In this document: positions 56,076-64,000 of the stretch, one piece after another
Numbering within the stretch: position 1 is the stretch's first letter
How the letters are laid out: every line of letters begins with the position of its first letter
Origin: Cephalotrichum gorgonifer
Taxonomy: Eukaryota > Ascomycota > Sordariomycetes > Microascales > Microascaceae
Length of the DNA stretch: 64,000 bases
Direction: 5' to 3'
NCBI GenBank assembly: GCA_900312665.1
Contig: ONZQ02000001.1
Location: 498,954-562,953 of the forward strand
Notes under the pieces: model-generated
Seen by the model: only the letters and a program-made list of their open reading frames with translations
Told to the model about the DNA's origin: nothing
Databases searched by the model: none
Made by a program: the position numbers and the translations under genes

Positions 56076-59000
56076 CTTCAGTCCCGGTAGGCAACTATGT
56101 GCTCCTTGGACTGGACAAGTTGACGGCGTCTTCACGCTAGAGGGATGTCATCAAGCGAAGATTATTCAATGGTATAAAGGGGAGGGGACCGACGCAGTGC
56201 CGTCGGGTGATGGTTTCGTCGAGTGTATAAAGTGTCGTACGAAGAGCCGATTAAGCGCCGGGACATCCTGAACGGAAGCTGCCAGAATTGGCTAGTGTCG
56301 CGGGGCGTGCCAACGCGGTTCGACGGGCCAGGTGGGTTATATATCTACCATCGGAGGGCTCCACCAGAACAACGTGGCTCCCTAGCACATGGTACGATCG
56401 GAAGAAGGGTGGTTGTGGCGTGGGGAACAAACGCTTTGTCCAGAAGGCTAAACTGGCAGCGGAGATAAAATTAGTAAAGTGTTTCGTATGAACTGCCACC
56501 CACGGATGAAAGGTTTCAGAGAAATACCTGAGATCACGCCTCTTGGGGGATCTACTTTTTGGGCAAGGGTAGATCCCATCCGTCCGGTCATTGCGCTGGA
56601 ACGAGGCGCGCCGATCCACTGCAGAGACACATACATGGCGGGTGATTGGCCCCCTCGTGGGTGAGACCGTGGACAAAGCACTTCGGACGAAGAAGAAGCA
56701 AAGGTGAGGCACGCGACGGTCCGGAGCACATTGGACGGAAAAAGCAAGCAAGGGACAAGCATTCAAGGACGGAGCAAAGCTGGCCCCCTGATCGCGCGCC
56801 TCAGGAGGGTTGATAGGGAAGGAATCCCACAAGCTGCTGAATATTTCCATGGCATGTCCGTTGAGCACTTCCTCGGGGGATAAACGCACGTTAGGCTGTC
56901 ATGGTACGAAAGGCGGCCATCCCTATCCGCCGAGGGTCAAGTCGGCACTGGGCGGGAGTGCTAGCAGGGGTAGGTATGAGAGGGCGGGGGTGAAGTAGGC
57001 ATGGCTAGAATGTCTCGCCCGGAAGGGGTTAAGACGGCCAGATCGGTCAACCATGCGAGTCGGTAGCGAGCTTAACCTGTCGTGTAGCAGGAGGAGGCGG
57101 GGCCGTGTGGCGTTGACTTGTGCCTGACTTATGCAGCACATATCCTGTCATGGGCATATGCACTATTACATACACTCCGTTCGATCTGATTCAACGGTAT
57201 GAGCACGTTGTGATTGAACTCCCATCCATTGGGACCTAGTTAATGCCCGAGGAGCGCCACCTTCGTCCGTACCTGTCCTTCTTACAGCCACCTCTCCATG
57301 TCCGTGCCGTTCCCATAAATATGCGTACCAGTAGAGCTCAAGTTGAGGGCACTACTTAGAAAAGATCGTCTATGAGAAACAATTACGACATCGATTGCCT
57401 GTAAATTCACCGCGCGGTGCGGATCATTTCTGTCAGTGAGGAGCCCGTCTAATAACAAAACTCCAAAATGCGGGTATGACGGGTATTTTCCGCGAACGCA
57501 AAATACTTTTGCCAAGGTGCCTTACCCGAGCGCCATGAGCGGAACACCGAGTCTTCTCAGCTCGAGAAATTTAGCGCACTTATACTCGATCACAATTGTG
57601 GCCACCTTCATTTGCCGTTGGCGGTACTCCGTAGGTCGTTCGTTCCCTGCTTTCATCTCCCACCCCCCGCCCCCGTCACGGTCCTCCAAGCAAATCATGT
57701 TGACCGGGTCCGTCCCCGTCCGTTAACCTGCCGCACAAGGCGAAAGAAAGCTACAAGTACTTGCCATGGACGCTGGACCAGGTTCCCGCGGCTCGGAAAG
57801 ACGATCCGTCGGTGTGAGTGTTCCACAGGCGGACCAATCATTGACGGGCATGCCTATCAATCGGTGGGCTTGTACCAGTACTGGAATGGCATTCAGAACG
57901 GCCCATTGGCTCATGGAACAACTAGGCACGACGGTGATCTGTGTCCAGATGACACTACAAGTACAGTTCTCCGCTCACCGTATTGAGCTCTCTGCGGACC
58001 CGATTTTTTATTGATCGTGGATGGGTTTTACACTGAGGGAAGGAAAGTACCTGCAGAATTCCTGGACAATTCCGCTCCCCATGCTCCGGAACATGTGCAG
58101 ATGATCGTGTGATCTCCATTTTCTCTACTGACATGGCGATCCTCACTCAGCTCCAGATCCGCTGAAACACTCAGCCCGCTCCCTGTCCTGTATTCCAACC
58201 CCTCAGTATACGGACGGAGCCTATTCTGGGGCAATATTCCTGCTGGTAGACACCCAAAAATAACTAGACAAAAGTAGGTCCCCTGGACGGGAAGAGTTAA
58301 GCTAGCGTTCGCGCTATCCTAGTGTCACACTAAAGCATGCACCTTACTTGTATTTCGAAGTGTTTAAGACAATTAAGGTGATGGCGCGGGGATAAGTCTT
58401 GTGAAACAGCATGGGTCTTACCAACCCCCACGAATATGCTCTCAGGATGGTGTATTCGACGACGGCATTGGCTAGGCAAGGAACGGTATTCTTAAACATG
58501 ACCCTATCCTTCAACGAATGCATGTACTCCACCGGAACTAAACTTACCGGGGGCCGCGACAAGCGGACTTGACAAAGTCGGACGCCGTTTTCCCTCAGCA
58601 CAGATATTGTGATCAGCCCCAAGGGTCTCAGGCAAGTACCCTACTTTGACAGCAGCTAGCCTAGTGACAGTATGTGTAACGTGGTGAATCAAGCTAAACG
58701 TAAACCTCCCTTCGTTGCCTACACACCACTCCCAGGATCGACTAGAACTTCACTATTAGACTCAACACCTAATCACATGTCAAGCTCCTCGTCTCCAACC
58801 CTAGAAGAACATGGGTGAAGGCAGAGAAATACAAGCGGTTTCCTTGAGGCTATTGTCAGTGAGGGTTCCCACGCAATTTCGAGCAGGAATGCTCTGAGTC
58901 TGGCCCGGCCCTGTAAAATCAGTGATGCCTTTAAACCGTCGATCCACGTTCTATTGCCATCTATTAGCGAATTCGATATTCCCTACGGGAGACTGGACGA

Positions 59001-59748
59001 TTGACTGAGCCAACGAGGTGCTCCAATCCTGCGAGATGACCGCCGGGGCTAGATCGCGTCGCGTTAAGACAAAACGGACTATGGTATGCGCTGACACGAC
59101 TACGATTCCTGGCTACCATATGTCCCTACTCCGCATCACGATTTTTCATCCATGTATATTGTTGTATCACGAGCTCTATTCCTTTAAAGTGTGGCGAAGG
59201 GGTCCAGATTGGGCAAGTTTAAGCCAAATGTAAGACACGATGTTACAGACAACATGCCAATAATCTCACACGCTGGTCCAACCAACATATGCGGGGTTAA
59301 TGTCTTCAAGATGATTCAAATCCATAGAACATGGTTCCAAAGCATGGTCTCGACCTGTGTACTTACCAACCGTGAATTCTAACGCGTTAATATCAATACG
59401 TGACCGGAATACCAAACTTTGCCTGCACTTAAACCCCCGTGACAGACGCCCAGAGGGCGGATAGGCCGAGGGGACGTGTTTGTTACAGACGATTTCATAT
59501 CCAAAAGGTAATGGGAGAATACAGGATGTCGATGTATTGGAGGAATTCGGGCGCCCCCTTCTAGAAGCGCTATCCACAAAACTTATAATATGGGAGAACG
59601 TCAGATGTACTAAGCAGTGTCTAAACTGGCAAGATAAAATGAAAACCGAAGAAGTAAATAGGGGAAATATCCACCCACTGATGAAAACAGACTGTGTGGC
59701 AACGCAAAGGAAACCAGCGCTGAGAATGTCTCGCCAGGAAAGACTGCA
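56076..59748. other. Intergenic region, 3.7 kb, no supported gene
   Basis: Frames of up to 212 codons occur (for example minus 56251-56889), but none shows a domain, signal peptide or splice-consistent extension. Near 57750-57820 the plus strand reads ESYKYLPWTLDQVPAARKDD before a stop, possibly a small relic. The left end is the promoter of the 7TM gene. Confidence 0.45.
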
Positions 59749-60369
59749 TCAAAGCATGAAAGCTGAGGTCATTGCGGCCAGAAGAAGACACATCGTATAA
59801 CCGGCAGAGTTCGCCACAGCCGAGTTCCCATCATCTTTGCCATCTTCATCGCCCTTGTCGTTCTCTTCCTGAGTAGTGAGGTCAGTTTCCGGATTGATGC
59901 AGTCCTCGATACAGTTCGCATTCGTCCCCCAGTCAACACGGACGTATCCCTCCTGCGTCACGTTCCCAGACAAGAAGTTGGCGGTGATCCAACCGCACTT
60001 CTTGCATCCCTCCTGTAGGATATCTCCGTATGGCTTTTCCTATGCATCCTCTGGTATGCTATTAGAGAGGGGGTACGAGAGCTGGATGTTTACTGGTTTA
60101 CTGTTGTAGCAAGGGATAGTATTGCCAAGAAGGCCGGGGGGGGGGGGGGGGGGGTNNNNNNNNNNNNNNNNNNNNCCTCAGCCGCAGGCTGTCCGACCTT
60201 ATTTAGGCCGCAATAGCCTAGTTCTCTTCCTCGCCCGCACTTTGAAGACTACGTTAGGAATAAAACAGCGCCACCAGACGTGCCGTTGGATTGGAGTGGT
60301 TGATTGGACTGTGTCGACCAGCATAAGCTGAGTGGTGCAACACGAGAGCGTGATGCCAAGAGCTAGCAT
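59749..60369 (-). pseudogene. Putative GPI-anchored secreted protein, broken and gapped
   Basis: On the minus strand, an ATG at 60369 starts a signal-like sequence (MLALGITLSCCTTQLMLVD). The sequence is then lost in a poly-C tract and N gap. Beyond the gap one frame reads PGLLGNTIPCYNSKP, then PLSNSIPEDA, meets TAG at about 60020, and continues in frame with GDILQEGCKKCGWITANF and GYVRVDWGTNANC. An acidic Ser/Thr spacer and the hydrophobic tail YTMCLLLAAMTSAFML end it at 59749. A hydrophobic C-terminus behind a small-residue NSAG site is typical of GPI attachment. The in-frame stop makes it a pseudogene unless it is a base error. I do not recognise the family. Confidence 0.4.
60136..60175. 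other. Poly-G run and 20-N assembly gap
   Basis: A 19-base G run (60136-60154) and one T lead into 20 N (60156-60175). The homopolymer probably caused the gap. It cuts the putative GPI-anchored protein gene. Confidence 0.95.
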
Positions 60370-60807
60370 GCAGAAGCGTACTTGTGTGGTGCAGCCTTGT
60401 CCTCGTCACATATCAAAGGGGAATGTATATTAGGTAGACGCTCTAGGAATAACTCCCAAAGGAAATACTGCTGGTGAAGGGCGGCGGTGGGGGCTGAAAC
60501 TCGATGCACGACGATATCACACTCGCTGTATACCAGACACTTGCAGGGCCACGGCTTTATCAAATCATGCTTTGAGAATATACTTACCGGTATTACGTAT
60601 TACATCCGTATTATGATTGATATTGTTGCAATGTGACTGCCTACCTTATCTAGATACACGGACAAGCCTGGAGCTCTCCCACCGGTGAGGCGTCAGAAAA
60701 CAGTATTAAGAGTGTAGTCTACAGTGGATAACAGTGCAGAGCTGGAGGAAAGAAGGTTGGATAGTGGCAAATTCTAAGGCGGTATACCATATAAGTACAT
60801 TCAGTAC

Positions 60808-60906
60808 GCCTTCTTAGCTCAGTTGGTAGAGCGCTGGTCTCATAATAATGACTCGGAATCATTCCGGGATATCCAGAGGTCGACAGTTCGAGCCTGCCAG
60901 AGGGCA
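60808..60906 (+). tRNA. tRNA-Met (CAT), elongator, with 26-nt intron
   Basis: The acceptor stem GCCTTCT pairs with AGAGGGC, followed by discriminator A. The D arm is GCTC-AGTTGGTA-GAGC. The anticodon arm is CTGGT-CTCATAA-TCCAG with anticodon CAT at 60841-60843 and the U:U pair seen in other eukaryotic elongator tRNA-Met. A 26-nt intron (60845-60870) sits one base 3' of the anticodon, the standard nuclear position. The T arm GACAG-TTCGAGC-CTGCC carries one A:C mismatch. Box A (TAGCTCAGTTGG) and a box B close to consensus (GTTCGAGCC) are present, and a T5 Pol III terminator follows. Confidence 0.8.
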
Positions 60907-60911
60907 TACAA

Positions 60912-60916
60912 TTTTT
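60912..60916 (+). terminator. Pol III terminator of tRNA-Met
   Basis: TTTTT begins 6 bases after the tRNA discriminator base, the usual RNA polymerase III stop. Confidence 0.75.
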
Positions 60917-61649
60917 GCTTCGTGGTGGACCATGCCACTAGTCCTTTTTTTGGACCTACTGGTTGGTACTTTGAAGTGGGGAATGTATAATACTTTTCGA
61001 TCCCCCTTGCAGTGGGCCAGTTGATGGCTGGGCTGTCGCATGTTGCGGCGGGCTTCAGGTCTACAGAAGGCGGCTGTTTAAGATTTGCCCTCACCCGACA
61101 TGGGCATCTCAAGATAGCAAATCCTAATCACACAGTTGTGCCTAACCGTCTTTTCGAGTTTTGCGCTCCTATATTAATTCCTACTCCATACTTACAGCAT
61201 TCTTCTATTATAGACAGATGTTGATGGTATTTACACTGTATGCGTCCGCATCGGAATGGAGAAGTCTTCTATGTGAACCAGACTGAGTAAAGATCCATTT
61301 CAACGGTTCCTTGCCCCTAGGAAGAAGTAAGGCGCGAACCTTGTATAAGTTTCCGCAACCCCCCCCCCAGCGAAGACCGAGAAGGAGCTGAGCTGGAACC
61401 TAAGAATGTATGGACAGAGGGACAAATCCGTGAACGCCATCTCGGGCTGCGGTAAACGAAGTATGATTGCTGGTGATTTCCTGCATAATACGTCCTCCCC
61501 CGCCCTGGGAAACCCACCAGATAGCGCTCTACCCATTTCTTGCAAAGTCAGATACGGAATCAAGGGAGCTCCTAGCGAAGGCACGTAACAATTTAGTCTA
61601 TTTAGCGAAATGTAGGAGGAAAAAAAAAATCCAAGATGCCGTCGACCAT
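60917..61649. other. Intergenic spacer, no gene seen
   Basis: About 730 bp between the tRNA and the 3' end of the oxidoreductase gene. It has a C9 run near 61362 and an A9 run near 61620. No coding signal is seen. Confidence 0.6.
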
Positions 61650-62945
61650 CTACGCCTCAGGGACGACCAAGATATCGTCGACGTTGACAACTTGCCCCGT
61701 GGCGATTGACCTATTCGCCGCAATACCCGTCAGAATGGAGGCAGCACCATCAATGTGGCTCGCCGCCCGAAGGTACTCATCCGTCACAGGTTCCCCAAAC
61801 AGATCATTCAGCAAAACGGAGTCGCCTCCACCGTGAGCGCCGATGCTATCCCCCAGCTCAATCTCGACAGGCTTCTTAAACAACTGCCTCAGAGTAATAG
61901 TCCGGCTTTCCAACGATCCCTCGAGCGACTGATCGCCACCGGAGTTGACGTAGCTGTTCTCCACCACCTCAACCTCCAGCCGTCCGCCGGTTCCGTTGAT
62001 GTTCACCCGGAACCCCTCCCATGGCGCGTACGCAGTCAGACTATACGTCATGCTCACGTCGTTGCGATACTTGACGAGGACATTCATCGTATCTTCGATG
62101 CTGATGCCGTCCCCGAAGACGCTCTGATCACGGTGGTACGCGTCCTCGTGCTCGGCATCGAGGTACATGGCCTTCAGGTTCTCGTTATCAGCAAGGTGCA
62201 GCGCAAACGGGTCCGACTTTGCGACCTCACTCCCGTGAGCGCGGGTATAAAACTTGGTCTCGCCGCGTTTCTCTGCATTCTCGCGCCCGTAAAACTTCAG
62301 CCCCCCCGTAGCATACACCGTCTGCGGCCGTGACTGTAACCAGAAGTTCACCAGGTCAAAGTGGTGCGTCGACTTATGCACGAGCAGTCCACCACTGTTC
62401 TGTTTGTTTCTGTGCCACCGGCGGAAGTAATCCGCGCCGTGGCTCGTGTTGAGCATCCACTCAAAGTGAACGCTCGTCACCTTCCCAATAGCGCCGGACC
62501 GGATTATCTCGAAGATCTTGGTATTGTGCGGCGCGTACCGGTAGTTGAAGGTCACGCGCACCTTCTTCCCCGTGCGCTCCACGGCCGAGAAGATCTCCCT
62601 GCACCGCGGGGCGTCGATGGTCATGGGCTTCTCGGTGATGACGTTGCAGCCGAGCTCGAGCGCGCGGACAATGTAAATGTTGTGCGTGCGGTCGATGGTG
62701 GTGACGATGACCTCGTCAGGTTTTGTGTCTTGGATCATGCGGTCGAAGTCGGCCGCCTTGTAGGTGGGCACCTCGCCGTGGCCGAGGGAAGAGAGCTTGG
62801 AGTTGGCATAGTTCATGCGCGTCTGGTTCGTGTCGCAAAGGGCGACGATGATGGAGGTCGTGCTATAGTCCGCGGCGATGGCCGTGTAGAAGAAGCTGGA
62901 GCGGCCGCCCGTGCCGACGATGGCATACTTCTTTTTGGTAGCCAT
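61650..62945 (-). CDS. Gfo/Idh/MocA-family NAD(P)-dependent oxidoreductase
   Basis: Single-exon protein of 431 aa. The N-terminal Rossmann fold starts KKYAIVGTGGRSSFF, with the glycine motif at residues 11-14. The family motif TEKPMT contains K106, the usual catalytic or structural lysine. The C-terminal domain has VRVTFNYRYAPHN and the conserved GGLLVHKSTHHFDLVNFW, whose histidines line the active site. Members oxidise or reduce sugars, inositols or their derivatives with NAD(P). Length and motifs are close to the bacterial and fungal group acting on glycoside-type substrates, but the substrate cannot be read from the sequence. It has no signal peptide and is probably cytosolic. The start is the ATG at 62945. 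Confidence 0.92.
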   Translation of the reverse strand: MATKKKYAIVGTGGRSSFFYTAIAADYSTTSIIVALCDTNQTRMNYANSKLSSLGHGEVPTYKAADFDRMIQDTKPDEVIVTTIDRTHNIYIVRALELGCNVITEKPMTIDAPRCREIFSAVERTGKKVRVTFNYRYAPHNTKIFEIIRSGAIGKVTSVHFEWMLNTSHGADYFRRWHRNKQNSGGLLVHKSTHHFDLVNFWLQSRPQTVYATGGLKFYGRENAEKRGETKFYTRAHGSEVAKSDPFALHLADNENLKAMYLDAEHEDAYHRDQSVFGDGISIEDTMNVLVKYRNDVSMTYSLTAYAPWEGFRVNINGTGGRLEVEVVENSYVNSGGDQSLEGSLESRTITLRQLFKKPVEIELGDSIGAHGGGDSVLLNDLFGEPVTDEYLRAASHIDGAASILTGIAANRSIATGQVVNVDDILVVPEA

Positions 62946-64000
62946 TGCTCTGGTATACTACGCGTCAGATGATGGGGCTTTGTGTACGGCTATACAGCAA
63001 GACGTTCGTGGAGAGACTAAGGATCGACTATTGAAGAGTTGTCGGGAATGCTCTCAGCCGGGCTTATCTCCTTCGGCACTCATTTATGAACAAGGGTGAA
63101 ACTGGCCACAAGAGACCAGGTGGTGAGATATAACTCGATGACAACCTGCCTCAATAGGTAGCGCTCGAAATCCTTCTTGGAGCTCTCTCGGATTCGACTC
63201 ACCCGCTCCCCGAGGTGAGCCGTGCGGGGGTGACGCGGGGTTTATGAGAGATTGGGCTGTTTGGCCACACAGAGGCATCCTTCTTTTAGCCATTGGATAA
63301 CAATAGACGGTAGTTGCAGGAAAGTCGCCGGCTCCCACTCTGCCGCTTATCCGCGCTACCTCTGGTCTCCCTCCGGGGAACTTAGCACTTCTTAACCGGA
63401 CAGCTGTGCCCGAGTGAGAACCCTCTCACTAGGCCATGAAGAGAGCGATCCTAACTGCTTCTGGTCACCACCCTGGCGGTTCCCCGCATGTCGCCCCCAA
63501 GCACCCCAGTTTCCAGGTTGGGTTATTCCACCAATCAGCTGATCTCTCGGCGACCCCAGGGCGTTTAGGGGCGGAGTTGGATTTAGGTCCGCGTTCATCC
63601 CTCCCCCCACATCATCCGGATCCCCGGATTTTGAGAATACTGTTGGGGAAGATTCCCAGTAGACCGGGATGCGAGGTCAGCGTGACAATGAAGGATTCCT
63701 GCCACGCTACCCTTTGAGGGGAGGATTGTCCTGGCTATGTGCACCGGCTACCGGCTAAAGGTCTCATCAGGTCCTTGGCTGCATCTATCTCGGCCAAGCT
63801 CAGGCCGAGGGCCAACCTATATTGATCGTCGGCTTAATATACACAGCTTGAATGCGCGGCGTATGCACATTAGTTGCTTTCACAATATCAGCCATTTCTT
63901 CACCAAAGACTTATAACAGCGGGCGCACGTCCTTAGCCCTCTTAACCCAGACTGCGTCCCCCCTGGCCACAACGCCTTTAAATCCGTACTCTCAGGGGCA
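62946..64000. other. Right end, no supported gene
   Basis: About 1 kb upstream of the oxidoreductase start, including its promoter. Frames of up to 93 codons have no recognisable features. Some stem-forming GC-rich strings near 63200 do not fold into a tRNA that I can defend. Confidence 0.5.

Noticed and set aside
56251..56889. 212-codon minus-strand frame as a gene
   Set aside because: No recognisable motif and an irregular Cys/Pro/Arg-rich composition; no promoter or splice logic supports it.
63150..63420. tRNA or small structured RNA in the GC-rich strings
   Set aside because: Local stems exist and GATTCGACTC resembles a T loop, but no acceptor/anticodon arms can be completed.
1..64000. 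Intact transposons or CRISPR arrays
   Set aside because: No reverse transcriptase, transposase or integrase motifs and no long terminal or direct repeats were seen; there is no regularly spaced repeat array, and CRISPR is not expected in a fungus.

Overview
The window looks like nuclear DNA of a filamentous ascomycete (Pezizomycotina, probably Sordariomycetes). Genes are monocistronic on both strands. Introns are mostly 50-130 bp with GTAAGT-like donors and CAG/TAG acceptors. Fungal-specific families are present: two Zn2Cys6 regulators, anion:cation-symporter-type MFS carriers, a Dicer-like 2 protein, and a fungal rhodopsin-like 7TM protein. All exon models were built by hand from the bases and checked for phase, but not against transcripts.

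Layout. 1-16.8 kb is gene-poor: one DapA-family aldolase (3.5-4.5 kb, minus), simple repeats, hairpin repeats, and a heavily broken trypsin-fold pseudogene (11.8-13.7 kb, minus). 16.8-23.8 kb holds a secreted beta-propeller protein, a 10-exon MFS transporter and a TauD/TfdA dioxygenase; the last two suggest uptake and oxidation of sulfonates. 25.3-26.9 kb has two small secreted cysteine-rich proteins. 28.6-37.4 kb has a Zn2Cys6 regulator, a GH31 glycosidase and an MFS carrier divergently transcribed from a shared 801-bp promoter, and an EthD-like protein, plausibly a sugar or glycoside utilisation patch. 38.7-43.3 kb is a complete dcl2 gene. 47.2-56.1 kb has an amino-acid permease, a second Zn2Cys6 regulator, an unidentified 325-aa protein, an isochorismatase-fold protein and the rhodopsin-like protein. 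The last 8 kb has a broken GPI-anchored-type protein beside an assembly gap, an intron-containing tRNA-Met(CAT) and a Gfo/Idh/MocA oxidoreductase.

The most unusual observation is in the Dicer-like 2 gene. Its frame is intact and its helicase motifs are present, but both RNase III domains lack acidic catalytic residues (E to K in IIIa; E to A and D to N in IIIb). It could be a dicing-dead Dicer. No transposon with intact ORFs, CRISPR array, rRNA, or PKS/NRPS backbone gene was seen. Three N gaps (602-1000, 43642-43787, 60156-60175) interrupt the sequence, the last two beside simple repeats.
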